A stretch of DNA of 64,000 nucleotides, taken from Ancylobacter novellus (GTDB lineage: Bacteria > Pseudomonadota > Alphaproteobacteria > Rhizobiales > Methylopilaceae). Every line of letters starts with the position of its first letter. Position 1 is the first letter of the stretch. The stretch covers positions 124,001-188,000 of the forward strand of contig QFPN01000002.1 of assembly GCA_003241695.1 (NCBI GenBank). The letters run 5' to 3'. The notes beneath the pieces were generated by a model, which did no database searches, had not been told where the DNA came from, and worked only from the letters and a program-made list of their open reading frames with translations. Shown here one piece after another: positions 1 to 7,669 of the stretch. The position numbers and the translations under genes are program-made.

Positions 1-1
1 G

Positions 2-652
2 ACGCAGGGCTTATACGCGGAGCTGAAGGGCGACGTGGCGGGCCTCGGCGGCGACTCCCAGTATTTCCGTGGAACCTTCGACGGCCGCTACTATCATCCG
101 CTGTTCAACGAGAACTTCATCGGCATGCTGCGCGCGCAGGCGGGTCACATCGTGGCCTTCGGCAGCGACGACCTCGCCGTGCTCGATCACTTCCCCGGCG
201 GTCCGGATCTGGTCCGCGGCTTCGAGCCTCAAGGTTTTGGTCCGCGCGATGTCGGGACTTACAGAATAGACCGTAATGGCGACAAAGTTCGCAATCTCAA
301 GAACGGCAGCCCGAACGACGATCCGCTCGGCGGCACGACCTATTTCGGCGGTTCGGCTGAGGTTCAGTTCCCGATCTTCGGCATTCCGAAGGAGATCGGC
401 CTGAAGGGCGCGGTGTTCGCCGACGCCGGCACGGTGTTCGACTACAAGGGCATCAAGAGCCTGACGGACGACAACAGGACGGTGCTGGTCAACGTCCAGT
501 CGGACAACGCCAAGCTCCGGTCTTCGGTCGGCGCCTCGCTGATGTGGAACTCGCCGCTCGGCCCGATCCGCTTCGACTTCGCCAAGGTGCTGTCGAAGTC
601 CAAATACGACGAAACGCAGTTCTTCCGCTTCTCGGGCGGCACGCGCTTCTGA
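2..652 (+). CDS. bamA: BamA outer-membrane assembly factor, C-terminal part (5' end outside window)
   Basis: This is the last 216 residues of the BamA/Omp85 barrel, open at the left edge. BamA is the outer-membrane pore that folds and inserts beta-barrel proteins. The visible part alternates strand-like stretches with loops, contains the Omp85-type segment VRGF (in DLVRGFEPQGFGPRD), and ends in the aromatic beta-signal pattern with a terminal Phe (FRFSGGTRF). The usual alphaproteobacterial neighbours lpxD and fabZ follow downstream, which supports the assignment. The N-terminal POTRA domains lie outside the window. A GTG at 35 is internal and is not the start. Confidence 0.93.
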   Translation, partial: TQGLYAELKGDVAGLGGDSQYFRGTFDGRYYHPLFNENFIGMLRAQAGHIVAFGSDDLAVLDHFPGGPDLVRGFEPQGFGPRDVGTYRIDRNGDKVRNLKNGSPNDDPLGGTTYFGGSAEVQFPIFGIPKEIGLKGAVFADAGTVFDYKGIKSLTDDNRTVLVNVQSDNAKLRSSVGASLMWNSPLGPIRFDFAKVLSKSKYDETQFFRFSGGTRF

Positions 653-689
653 CGAAATCCCTTCCGGGATCGTCTAAAATTCGTTAAGC

Positions 690-720
690 GGGCGGCGGAC
701 GCACATCCGCCGCCCGTTTT
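690..720 (+). terminator. Terminator-like hairpin after bamA
   Basis: A perfect 10-bp inverted repeat (GGGCGGCGGA / TCCGCCGCCC, 690-699 and 706-715) is followed by GTTTT. It lies between the bamA stop and the lpxD start and probably lowers read-through into lpxD-fabZ. Confidence 0.7.
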
Positions 721-754
721 CGCGTGCGTCGGCCGTCCTTGCGCCGCGAGACCG

Positions 755-1639
755 ATGACCGAACCCCGCTTCCTCGCCAGACCCGAGCCGCTTGACCTCG
801 ACGGCCTGATCGCGCTGACGGGCGCACGCCCGGCGCGCGCGTCCGCGGCGCTTGCGATCACGGGCGTGGCCGCTCTCGACAGGGCAGGGCCGTCCGACCT
901 CGCCTTCATCGCAGACGAGGCGCAGGCTGGAGTTCTTTCCGGCGCGCGCGCTGGAGCATGCCTCGTGCCGCCGACGCTTGCCGGCAGCGTTCCGGCCAAC
1001 GTGGTCGCGCTTGTCAGCGACAGGCCCGCCCGCGCCTTCGCGCTTGCGGCGCGCGCGCTGTTTCCCAAGGCGTCACGTCCCGAACCTCTGTTCGGGGCGG
1101 GCGTGTCGGCGGGCGCCATGGTTCATCCGGACGCGCGGCTCGAGCCGGACGTCTCCGTCGAGCCCGGCGCGGTCGTCGGTCCTCGGGTGGAGATCGGCCG
1201 CGGCGCGACGATCGGGGCCAACGCCGTCATCGGCGCGGACGTGCGCATCGGGCGTGACGCCGCTCTCGGGGCCGGCGTCGTCGCGGTCAACGCTCTCATC
1301 GGCGACCGCGCCGTGGTGGGGGCCGGCGCGCGCCTCGGCCATCCTGCGCCGCTGGCCTCGGGCTGCGCGCCGAGCGTGGGACGCGTCATCGTGCAGGACG
1401 ACGTCTGGATCGGCGCCAACGTCTCGATCGCGCGCGGGCGCCTGCGTGATACCGTCATCGGGGAGAAGAGCCTGATCGACGATCTCGCTTACGTCGGTCC
1501 CGAGGCGACGATCGGCCGGTTCTGCGTGGTGCCGGCTCTTGGCGTCGTCACCGCCGGAACGACGTTTCCCGACTTCTTCGTACTCGCCGCGGACCCGGCC
1601 GCCCGGCCGGCGCCGTGGGCTCAAGGACAGATCGAATGA
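755..1639 (+). CDS. lpxD: LpxD-like acyltransferase, short and lacking the catalytic His
   Basis: The protein has 294 residues. Residues 1-115 match the LpxD uridine-binding N-domain, and from about 120 there is a left-handed beta-helix of hexapeptide repeats (for example GATIGANAVIGADVRIG). LpxD adds the second 3-hydroxyacyl chain in lipid A synthesis, and its position between bamA and fabZ is canonical. Two features are odd. The conserved (I)GHNVVIG segment with the catalytic His reads VGPEATIG here (P249-E250 replace His-Asn). The C-terminal helix coils and tail are missing, so the protein is about 45-50 residues shorter than family members. The other reading frames do not hide the missing segment. 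It overlaps fabZ by ATGA. It may be inactive or altered in specificity. Homology is clear, activity doubtful. Confidence 0.82.
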   Translation: MTEPRFLARPEPLDLDGLIALTGARPARASAALAITGVAALDRAGPSDLAFIADEAQAGVLSGARAGACLVPPTLAGSVPANVVALVSDRPARAFALAARALFPKASRPEPLFGAGVSAGAMVHPDARLEPDVSVEPGAVVGPRVEIGRGATIGANAVIGADVRIGRDAALGAGVVAVNALIGDRAVVGAGARLGHPAPLASGCAPSVGRVIVQDDVWIGANVSIARGRLRDTVIGEKSLIDDLAYVGPEATIGRFCVVPALGVVTAGTTFPDFFVLAADPAARPAPWAQGQIE

Positions 1640-2112
1640 CCGAGGTTTCAGACGCGACCGCCGCTCCGACCGAACTCGGTTCGGCCGACATCATGGCGAT
1701 CATGTCCTATCTGCCGCATCGCTATCCGTTCCTGCTCGTCGACAAGATCGTCGGCATGCGCCGCGACGAGTTCGGGATCGGAATCAAGAACGTCACGGTC
1801 AACGAGCCGCAGTTCCAGGGCCATTTCCCGGGACAGCCGGTGATGCCCGGCGTTCTTTTGATCGAGGGGATGGCCCAGACCGCGGGCGCGATGTGCGTGG
1901 CGTCCCGCGTCGCGGGCACGCCGCGCATCGTCTATTTCATGACGATCGACAAGGTGAAGTTCCGCAAGCCTGTCGTGCCCGGCGACGTGGTCGAATACCA
2001 CATGACCCGCATCAAGCGGCGCGGTCTCATGTGGTGGTATCGCGGCGAGGCGAAGGTGGCGGGGATCAGGGTCGCCGAGGCCGAGGTTTCGGCGATGCTG
2101 GTCATCGACTGA
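1636..2112 (+). CDS. fabZ: 3-hydroxyacyl-ACP dehydratase FabZ
   Basis: This 158-residue hot-dog-fold dehydratase removes water from 3-hydroxyacyl-ACP in fatty-acid elongation in the cytoplasm. The catalytic His lies in LPHRYPFLLVD and the catalytic Glu in PVMPGVLLIEGMAQ, both with family spacing. The ATG at 1636 overlaps the lpxD stop (ATGA), indicating translational coupling; a GTG at 1615 is a weaker alternative start. In most alphaproteobacteria lpxA follows immediately. Here the next gene is a convergent HIT gene, so the cluster is cut short after fabZ. Confidence 0.95.
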   Translation: MTEVSDATAAPTELGSADIMAIMSYLPHRYPFLLVDKIVGMRRDEFGIGIKNVTVNEPQFQGHFPGQPVMPGVLLIEGMAQTAGAMCVASRVAGTPRIVYFMTIDKVKFRKPVVPGDVVEYHMTRIKRRGLMWWYRGEAKVAGIRVAEAEVSAMLVID

Positions 2113-2173
2113 GCGAAGACGCGGCCCGCATCGGGTCCTTCTGTGCCGCCGCCGTCCGGCGGCCGGGAGACGA

Positions 2174-2593
2174 TCAGAGCGCCGCGCGGATCTTTTCGGC
2201 GTGCGAGGCCAGCACCTCCGGCTGTTCCATCTTGCCCGTGTGCGGCTTCAGCGGAACGTCCGTCCAGCGGGGCAGGACATGGACGTGGGTGTGAAAAATC
2301 ACCTGTCCGCCGGCCGTTTCGTTGAACTGCTGGATGGTGACGCCCTCGGCGCCGAGCGCGGTCTTCACGGCGTGGGCGATCTTGGACACCGTCGTGAAGA
2401 GCGGTCCGAGAACAGCCTCGTCGATGTCGAGCATGTTGCGCGAGGGCGCCTTCGGAATCACGAGCGTGTGGCCGTCGCCGCGCGGCATGACGTCCATGAA
2501 GGCGAGCGTGTGCTCGTCCTCATAGACCTTGTGCGCGGGAAGGTCGCCGCGCAGAATCTTGGCGAAGACGTTGTCGGCGTCGTAGTCGGCCAT
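2174..2593 (-). CDS. HIT family hydrolase
   Basis: This 139-residue histidine-triad protein has the HxHxH signature in HTHVHVLPRW near residue 100 and the N-terminal pattern typical of bacterial HIT/Hint proteins (VFAKILRGDLPAHKVYED). Such enzymes hydrolyse nucleotide phosphoramidates or dinucleoside polyphosphates; the physiological substrate is unknown. It converges on fabZ and is probably monocistronic. Nothing in the sequence suggests damage. Confidence 0.93.
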   Translation of the reverse strand: MADYDADNVFAKILRGDLPAHKVYEDEHTLAFMDVMPRGDGHTLVIPKAPSRNMLDIDEAVLGPLFTTVSKIAHAVKTALGAEGVTIQQFNETAGGQVIFHTHVHVLPRWTDVPLKPHTGKMEQPEVLASHAEKIRAAL

Positions 2594-2697
2594 CGCGATG
2601 CTCCCCCGGGGATGATCGGTCGCGCAAGGGATCGCAGGTCGGCGCGTGGGTCAAGCGTCGAGACCCAATCGTCCGATCCGCTATAGGAAGCAAACGC

Positions 2698-3963
2698 TCA
2701 AACGGGCTGATCGCCGCGGCGGAACGGCGACGCGTCGTCGAGCGCGTCCTGGACCACTGAAACGTAGCTCCGTTCCCGCCTGAGATAGTCCGCGACCGCG
2801 CGCGAGAGGGCCGGATCGGCGAAGAGATGCGCCGATCGGGTCACGACGGGCCTGTAGCCGCGGGCGAGCTTGTGCTCGCCTTGCGCGCCGGCCTCGACGC
2901 GCGCGAGTCCGCGTTCGATCGCGGCGTCGATCGCCTGATGGTAGCAGACCTCGAAATGCAGGAACGGCCGCTCTTCGATCGCTCCCCAGTAGCGGCCGTA
3001 GAGCGCGTCGCCGCCGATGAAGTTGAGCGCGCCGGCGATCGGTCGGCCTGCGCGCTCCGCCAGCACCAGCAGGATGGTTTCGGGCATCGCCTCGCCGATC
3101 AGGCTGAAGAAGCGGCGGTTGAGATAGGGGCGGCCCCATTTGCGGGCGCCGGTGTCCATGTAGAAGGCGAAGAACGCGTCCCAATGGGCTTCGCGGAGGT
3201 CGGAGCCGGTCACGTGGCGGACCGACACGCCGTCGGCGAGCGCGTCGCGCCGCTCGCGTTTCAGCTGCTTGCGCTTGCGCGAAGCGAGGTCGCCGAGGAA
3301 ATCGTCATAGGAGCCGTAGGCCTCGTTTCGCCAGTGGAACTGCTGGTCTTCGCGCGGCAGGAAGCCTTCGCCGACGAGGAGCGCGCGTTCCTCTTCGGTC
3401 GCGAAGGTGACATGGACCGAGGACGCGCCGCCCTGGCGCATCAGCCCCCGCATCGCGGCTGCGAGGGCGGTCTGCGCGCTCGGGCGATCGACGCCGGGCG
3501 GGACGAGCAGCCGGGGGCCGGTCGCCGGAGTGAACGGCGCCGCCACCTGCAGCTTCGGATAATAGCGTCCTCCGGCCCGCTCATAGGCGTCTGCGAAGCC
3601 ATGGTCGAAGACGTATTCGCCCTGGCTGTGGGACTTCCAGTAGCAGGGCGCGAAACCCGCCGGCCCGCCATCCGCGTCTTCGAGGACGATATGGGTGGAA
3701 GACCAGCCCGTTCCGGGGCCGACCGAGCCGGACCGTTCGAGCGCGTCGAGGAAGCGATGGTCGACGAAGGGGTTGTAGGGGCCGCCGGCGAGCGCCGCGG
3801 CGTTCCAGAGCGCGGGATCCGCGTCGGCGACGCGCTCGATCGTTCTGGCGCGGAAGGCGCGTTCTGCTGAAGGTTCGGACGTGGCTCGTCTCCGGAGATT
3901 CAGGCGGAGCGCGCCGCGCAGCCTGCGACGGGCGGGTGCGGCGAAGGGACCAGACCGGGGCAC
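2698..3963 (-). CDS. FemAB-like GNAT acetyltransferase (PF04339/DUF482 type)
   Basis: This is a FemAB/GNAT-like protein of the peptidoglycan biosynthesis/recognition family. Diagnostic stretches include WSSTHIVLEDADGG, the YVFDHGFADAYERAGG segment followed by YYPKLQVAAPFTP, and a C-terminal FHWRNEAYGSYDDFL region. Members are about 380-400 residues long and most are uncharacterised; proposed roles are aminoacyl or acetyl transfer to cell-wall or related acceptors. The homologous part begins near 3850. I chose GTG at 3963 (421 residues) because further extension, open to 4149, runs into the divergent gene's start. The start is uncertain; the family assignment is good. Confidence 0.85.
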   Translation of the reverse strand: MPRSGPFAAPARRRLRGALRLNLRRRATSEPSAERAFRARTIERVADADPALWNAAALAGGPYNPFVDHRFLDALERSGSVGPGTGWSSTHIVLEDADGGPAGFAPCYWKSHSQGEYVFDHGFADAYERAGGRYYPKLQVAAPFTPATGPRLLVPPGVDRPSAQTALAAAMRGLMRQGGASSVHVTFATEEERALLVGEGFLPREDQQFHWRNEAYGSYDDFLGDLASRKRKQLKRERRDALADGVSVRHVTGSDLREAHWDAFFAFYMDTGARKWGRPYLNRRFFSLIGEAMPETILLVLAERAGRPIAGALNFIGGDALYGRYWGAIEERPFLHFEVCYHQAIDAAIERGLARVEAGAQGEHKLARGYRPVVTRSAHLFADPALSRAVADYLRRERSYVSVVQDALDDASPFRRGDQPV

Positions 3964-4083
3964 TTTATCCCGCCGCCGAGCTTTGGTTCTATGCCGCCTG
4001 CGGCCGCAAGGTCCAAAACAATCGCGCAGAGGCAGGCGGCGCTCCCGCGGCCCATACGCGAGCTTCGGAAGGATCCCACAGCA

Positions 4084-4614
4084 ATGAAGCTTCATCTCGC
4101 CGCGGCGGCGGCGCTCGTGATCGGCGTGGCCGGCCCGGCCTACGCGCACGGGCCGACCCGTCAGAAGACCGAGCAGAAGATCGAGATCAACGCGCCCGCC
4201 GACAAGGTCTGGGGCGTGGTCGGAAACTTCCAGGACATGAGCTGGCTTGGCGTCGTCGACAAGACTGAAGGCGCCGGAGGCAATGACAAGGGAGCCAAGC
4301 GCACCTTGACGCTCAAGAACGGCGCCAAGGTCGAGGAAGAGATCAATCAGTACGACGCCGAAAAGAAGATGTACTCGTACCGTATCACCAACGTCGACGT
4401 GAAGGTGCTGCCGGTCAACAACTATTCTTCCAAGATCATCGTCACGGGCGAGGGCGACAAGACCACCGTGACCTGGGACGGCGCGTTCTATCGCGGCTAT
4501 CCCAACAACGATCCGCCGCCGGAGCTGAGCGACGAAGCCGCGCTGAAGGCCGTCAACGCGCTCTACACGCAGGGCCTTCAGGATCTGAAGAAGAAGGTCG
4601 AAGGCGGAAGCTGA
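4084..4614 (+). CDS. Periplasmic SRPBCC-family protein, MxaD-like
   Basis: This 176-residue protein begins with a signal peptide ending at AYA-HG, so it is exported to the periplasm. The remainder is a START/SRPBCC fold: INAPADKVWGVVGNFQDM at the start, then a beta grip and a C-terminal helix. A periplasmic SRPBCC protein of this size resembles MxaD, which in methylotrophs affects electron transfer between methanol dehydrogenase and cytochrome cL. A GGAAGGA ribosome site precedes the ATG at 4084. It is followed after 8 bp by a YVTN beta-propeller gene, so the two are probably co-transcribed. The MxaD function is an inference; no mxaF/xoxF is in the window. Confidence 0.82.
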   Translation: MKLHLAAAAALVIGVAGPAYAHGPTRQKTEQKIEINAPADKVWGVVGNFQDMSWLGVVDKTEGAGGNDKGAKRTLTLKNGAKVEEEINQYDAEKKMYSYRITNVDVKVLPVNNYSSKIIVTGEGDKTTVTWDGAFYRGYPNNDPPPELSDEAALKAVNALYTQGLQDLKKKVEGGS

Positions 4615-4622
4615 GGCAGCCC

Positions 4623-5561
4623 ATGCGCGCCCTGGCCGCTGCGCTTCTCCTCGTCGTCGCGGGTTCCGCCCGCGCCGATGAGGCGTTCGTCACAAACCAG
4701 TCGAGCGACGACCTTTCGGTCGTCGACCTCGGTTCGGGAGACACGCTCGCCACCATCCCGATCGGGGGCCGCCCCGCCGGCGTCGCCGTCTCGCGCGACG
4801 GCGCGCGGGTCTATGTGACGAGCCCCGAAGGAAAATCGATCTCGATCCTGGACGCGGCCGCGCGCAAGGTGATCGGCAAGGTCGAGACCGGGGGAGGGCC
4901 GCTCGGCGTCGCGGTTCATCCCTCCGGCAGTCCGGTTTACGTCGCCGACTGGTACCAGCACCTGATCTACGTCGTCGATCCGGCCGCCGGCGCCGTGACG
5001 GGCAAGATCCAGGTCGGGCTGTCGCCCTCCGGCCTGGCGGTCACGCCTGACGGAAAGCTGCTCATCTCCGCCGATCGCGATTCGAACGAGATATCGTTCA
5101 TCGACACCGAAACCCGCAAGCGCGTCGGAGGCCTCAAGGTCGGCGAGCGCCCGTTCGGCGTCACGATCGACGCGGAGGGAAGATACGCCTACGTCGCCAA
5201 TGTCGCGACCGACGACGTGTCCGTGGTCGACCTCGCAGCCCGCAAGGTCGTCGCCCAGCCGAAGGTCGGCGAGCGGCCCTATGCGGTCGCGATCGCGGAC
5301 GGCAAGGCCTTCGTCACGGCGCAGTACGCCGCTTCGGTTTCCGTCTTCGACGTCGCGACCTTCAAGAGCGTCGGCGTCATACCGGTCGGAGACTACCCGG
5401 AGGGAATCCAGACGTCGTTCGACGGAAAGCGCGTCTACGTGTCGAACTGGTTCTCGAACACCGTCAGCGAAATCGACGCGAGCACCCTGAAAGTGCTTCG
5501 CGACCTCGACACCGGCGACGGGCCGCGCGCTTTCGGCACGTTCCTGCGGAAGACTCCCTGA
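4623..5561 (+). CDS. Periplasmic YVTN/YncE-type beta-propeller protein
   Basis: This 312-residue protein has a signal peptide (cleavage near SARA-DE) followed by about seven repeats of roughly 42 residues with the pattern D-x-x-V-Y-V-(A/T)-(N/D) (for example YAYVANVATDDVSVVDL and KRVYVSNWFSNTVSEID). This is the YVTN/lactonase-like propeller fold. Comparable proteins occur with PQQ-dependent alcohol oxidation genes in methylotrophs and pseudomonads, usually with unknown biochemical role. It lies 8 bp downstream of the MxaD-like gene, with GAGG before its ATG, so a two-gene operon is likely. A regulator gene converges from the other strand. Confidence 0.88.
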   Translation: MRALAAALLLVVAGSARADEAFVTNQSSDDLSVVDLGSGDTLATIPIGGRPAGVAVSRDGARVYVTSPEGKSISILDAAARKVIGKVETGGGPLGVAVHPSGSPVYVADWYQHLIYVVDPAAGAVTGKIQVGLSPSGLAVTPDGKLLISADRDSNEISFIDTETRKRVGGLKVGERPFGVTIDAEGRYAYVANVATDDVSVVDLAARKVVAQPKVGERPYAVAIADGKAFVTAQYAASVSVFDVATFKSVGVIPVGDYPEGIQTSFDGKRVYVSNWFSNTVSEIDASTLKVLRDLDTGDGPRAFGTFLRKTP

Positions 5562-5570
5562 CGGCCGAGA

Positions 5571-5936
5571 TCAAGGGACGGAGGCCGCGCGGACCTGCGT
5601 CGCGAGCAGCATCGGGTCGAACGGTTTCGGAATGACGGCCACAGCGCCCAGGGCCCGAAAGCTCTCGACTTCGTTGGTCTGGGTCCGCGCGGTTATGAAG
5701 ATCACCGGGATCGAACGCGTGTCTTCACGCGCCCGCAGCGCGGCGAGCGTCGTCGGACCGTCCATGTCGGGCATCATCACGTCGAGCAGAATGACGTCCG
5801 GACGCCACGCAGCGGCTTTCTCGATGGCTTCGGGCCCGGACGCCGCGGTTTCCGTGATCATCCCTTCGTCGAGCTCGAGCGCAATTTGCGCGATCTCGCG
5901 AATGTCGGGCTCGTCGTCGACATAGAGAACGCGCAA
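5571..5936 (-). CDS. Single-domain response regulator (receiver only)
   Basis: The 121-residue protein is a complete CheY-like receiver: acidic pair in YVDDEPD, phospho-acceptor Asp in ILLDVMMPDMDG, switch Thr in FITART and Lys in IPKPFDP. There is no output domain, so it must act through protein contacts or a phosphorelay. I use TTG at 5936 because homology begins exactly there (LRVLYVDD) and GGTGG lies upstream; the frame stays open to an ATG at 6068, which would add about 44 unrelated residues. It converges on the YVTN gene; no histidine kinase is adjacent. Confidence 0.88.
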   Translation of the reverse strand: MRVLYVDDEPDIREIAQIALELDEGMITETAASGPEAIEKAAAWRPDVILLDVMMPDMDGPTTLAALRAREDTRSIPVIFITARTQTNEVESFRALGAVAVIPKPFDPMLLATQVRAASVP

Positions 5937-6040
5937 TGACCACCCACGCCAGTCAGTTTCGTGGCGATAATTGTGGAACGTTCGTGCCGAAAGCAACCTT
6001 CCAAAGTGTGTCCGGAAGGTTTTATCCGAAGCGTCCGGCC

Positions 6041-6304
6041 TCAGCCGAACGCGCCCATGGCGCTCCACAGGATCGCGCCAGACATTAGCGCGAGGCCGAT
6101 CATGTCTCCGCGCAGCAATTGTTGCTCAATTGCGTTGTGCGGAGCCGTATTCAGCAGGCTGTCGTCGACGAAATCGATGTCTCTTCCGGAGTTGTCTTCG
6201 GAAGGATTGGTTTCGTCAGCCGCTGAAAAATATTGACCATCGACGCTGCCGAGCTTGATCGGTTCGTCTTTGGCGCTCTTGGAGAGTTCGTATACGTAAA
6301 ACAT
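6041..6304 (-). CDS. Small hypothetical protein with C-terminal membrane segment
   Basis: This is an 87-residue open frame of unknown function. The first 65 residues are polar and acidic. The last 20 (starting MIGLALMSGAILW) are hydrophobic and could form one tail-anchored membrane helix. Its base composition is less GC-rich than its neighbours. No strong ribosome site precedes the ATG, so it may be real but is not certain. I do not recognise a family. Confidence 0.5.
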   Translation of the reverse strand: MFYVYELSKSAKDEPIKLGSVDGQYFSAADETNPSEDNSGRDIDFVDDSLLNTAPHNAIEQQLLRGDMIGLALMSGAILWSAMGAFG

Positions 6305-6418
6305 CGTAGTCGCGCTTTGGCTTCTTGCCGAAATCTACAGCCAGAACGCACGACATGGCGGCGGAGTTCCCTCCGCCTTTCGATTCTTAACGCTTTCTTC
6401 AGATCCGCCGCGGGCGAC

Positions 6419-6595
6419 TCAGCGATCCGCGGGAGCTTCCTCGAGGAGATGCTCGAGCGCGCCGATCGCGACCTCGAGGTCGGCGATCTTTCTCAGAGCG
6501 TTGTCGGACGGCAACGCGCCGGCCTTGGCGGCGGCGTTGAGAAGTTCGGCCTGCGCGGCCTTCATGCGCTCGAGAAGCGCGACATGTTCTTTCAT
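6419..6595 (-). CDS. Small helical hypothetical protein
   Basis: The 58-residue frame (ATG at 6595) is rich in Ala, Leu, Glu and Lys and would form one or two amphipathic helices (for example LLERMKAAQAELLNAAAKAG). The longer frame to 6688 is ruled out as a start because it overlaps tRNA-Pro. Function is unknown; a coiled-coil or regulatory micro-protein is possible. It sits just downstream of the tRNA on the same strand. Confidence 0.5.
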   Translation of the reverse strand: MKEHVALLERMKAAQAELLNAAAKAGALPSDNALRKIADLEVAIGALEHLLEEAPADR

Positions 6596-6660
6596 CGAGG
6601 CATTCTTCCCGTCGAAGCGCCGAGGCCTCGGCGCATTCGCACGGGCTTCGAAAGATTGAA

Positions 6661-6738
6661 TGGTCGGAGCGGCGGGATTCGAACCCACGACCCCTAGTCC
6701 CCCAGACTAGTGCGCTAACCGGGCTGCGCCACGCTCCG
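6661..6738 (-). tRNA. tRNA-Pro(GGG)
   Basis: The reverse complement folds into a standard cloverleaf with a 7-bp acceptor (CGGAGCG/CGCTCCG), anticodon arm CTAGT-CTGGGGG-ACTAG with anticodon GGG, and T-arm GTGGG-TTCGAAT-CCCGC. The discriminator A and the 3' CCA (6661-6663) are encoded. Confidence 0.97.
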
Positions 6739-6879
6739 ACGCCCCTTGCGGGGTGGCGCATGCTCTAGCGCCAGTCGCACGGCGGCGCAAGCCGCCAGAA
6801 CGAAGACAGATGCGCGCGGACGATCCCTGAAGGTGAACGGCGCCTGAACGGCGAGCGCGGGCGACGTTCAGGAGCGCGT

Positions 6880-7012
6880 GTCTACCGTGGGGTCAGGTCG
6901 AGCGTCTTCCCTCTCCGCATATCGCGGCGTCGGTCGTGGATAACGCCCCTCTTCACGCCGTTCGACGCTCGAAATTTCGACCCGGCCGCTGGGGAGCGGC
7001 CGGGTCTTTTTT
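6880..7012 (+). ncRNA. Candidate small RNA ending at an orphan intrinsic terminator
   Basis: No + strand gene lies between 5561 and 7113, yet a strong + strand terminator stands at 6979-7012. The 100 bases before it hold two pyrimidine-rich anti-Shine-Dalgarno-like runs (CCCTCTCC near 6911 and CCCCTC near 6947) and a 12-bp palindrome TCGAAATTTCGA (6969-6980). This resembles Hfq-type trans-acting sRNAs of Rhizobiales in organisation only. The 5' end is a guess and I see no convincing promoter. Confidence 0.35.
6979..7012 (+). terminator. Strong intrinsic terminator without an upstream gene
   Basis: A 12-bp perfect stem (GACCCGGCCGCT / AGCGGCCGGGTC, 6979-6990 and 6995-7006) is followed by six T. 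All annotated genes to its left run on the minus strand, so it marks the end of an unannotated + strand transcript. Confidence 0.8.
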
Positions 7013-7112
7013 GACCTCGCGCCTCTCTCGCGCCGCCTTGTTTCGCGGGGCGTCCCCGACTCTGCTATCTCCTTGCGGACGGTCGCTGGCGGCCGGACGG
7101 GACGATGGCGCG

Positions 7113-7571
7113 ATGATCACCCAGAAGGCGAAATATGCGCTGAAGGCGCTCCTCGCGCTTGCGCGCGCGCAAGAAGGGCGGCCTTCCTCGATCCGCGACC
7201 TCGCGGCTCGCGAGACGATCCCCCAGAGCTTTCTCGAGCAGATCCTGATCGAGCTTCGCCGGGCGGGCGTCGTCGAAAGCCGCCGCGGCAAGGAAGGCGG
7301 CTATCTGCTCGCGCGGTCGCCTTCGGAAGTCCGGCTTGGCCAGGTGCTGCGGATCATCGACGGTCCGCTGGCTCCGCTGCCCTGCCTGTCGCGCACGGCC
7401 TATCGCCGATGCCCGGACTGCGCCGACGAGGCCGCTTGCACTGTCCGGCGCATCTTCGAGGACATGTACGAAGCGACGGTCGAAATCATGGACCGGACGA
7501 CGCTTGCCGACGCGCTCGAGAGGCCGGATCTCGCGGACGCCGCGCCGCAAGTGAAAGTAATCAATCGATAA
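7113..7571 (+). CDS. Rrf2-family transcriptional regulator, probable sulfur regulator
   Basis: This 152-residue Rrf2 winged-helix protein has a DNA-binding N-terminus (MITQKAKYALKALLALA, SIRDLAARETIPQSFLEQIL) and a wing with RRGKEGGYLLAR. Four Cys (91, 100, 103, 109) lie where IscR/NsrR bind an Fe-S cluster, although the spacing differs. It sits 98 bp upstream of cysPTWA on the same strand, so regulation of sulfate uptake in the manner of CymR-like Rrf2 proteins is likely. The ATG at 7113 is chosen because homology starts there; the frame is open upstream to 6936 through the terminator region. Confidence 0.9.
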   Translation: MITQKAKYALKALLALARAQEGRPSSIRDLAARETIPQSFLEQILIELRRAGVVESRRGKEGGYLLARSPSEVRLGQVLRIIDGPLAPLPCLSRTAYRRCPDCADEAACTVRRIFEDMYEATVEIMDRTTLADALERPDLADAAPQVKVINR

Positions 7572-7611
7572 ATCGATTTAAACAAAATCCATAGAATGTG
7601 GATTGAGCTCG

Positions 7612-7641
7612 TTGACAATCCCGACTGATCGTGTCGGTATT
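7612..7641 (+). promoter_or_regulatory. Putative cysP promoter and operator
   Basis: TTGACA (7612-7617) is a good -35 and GGTATT (7636-7641, 18-bp spacing) a weak -10. The spacer contains the inverted repeat CCGAC-N7-GTCGG (7621-7637), well placed for repression. An AATCGAT direct repeat (7563-7569, 7571-7577) lies just upstream. The binding protein is unproven; the neighbouring Rrf2 regulator is the obvious candidate. Confidence 0.45.
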
Positions 7642-7669
7642 TCGGCGTCGCACAAACGGAGACGTCGAC

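Noticed and set aside
2827..3870. Long open frame antisense to the FemAB-like gene
   Set aside because: It is a high-GC mirror frame rich in Arg, Ala and Gly with no recognisable family; the minus-strand gene is well supported.
5571..6068. Identity of the receiver protein as MxaB
   Set aside because: MxaB has a DNA-binding output domain; this protein is a receiver only and is on the opposite strand to the MxaD-like gene.
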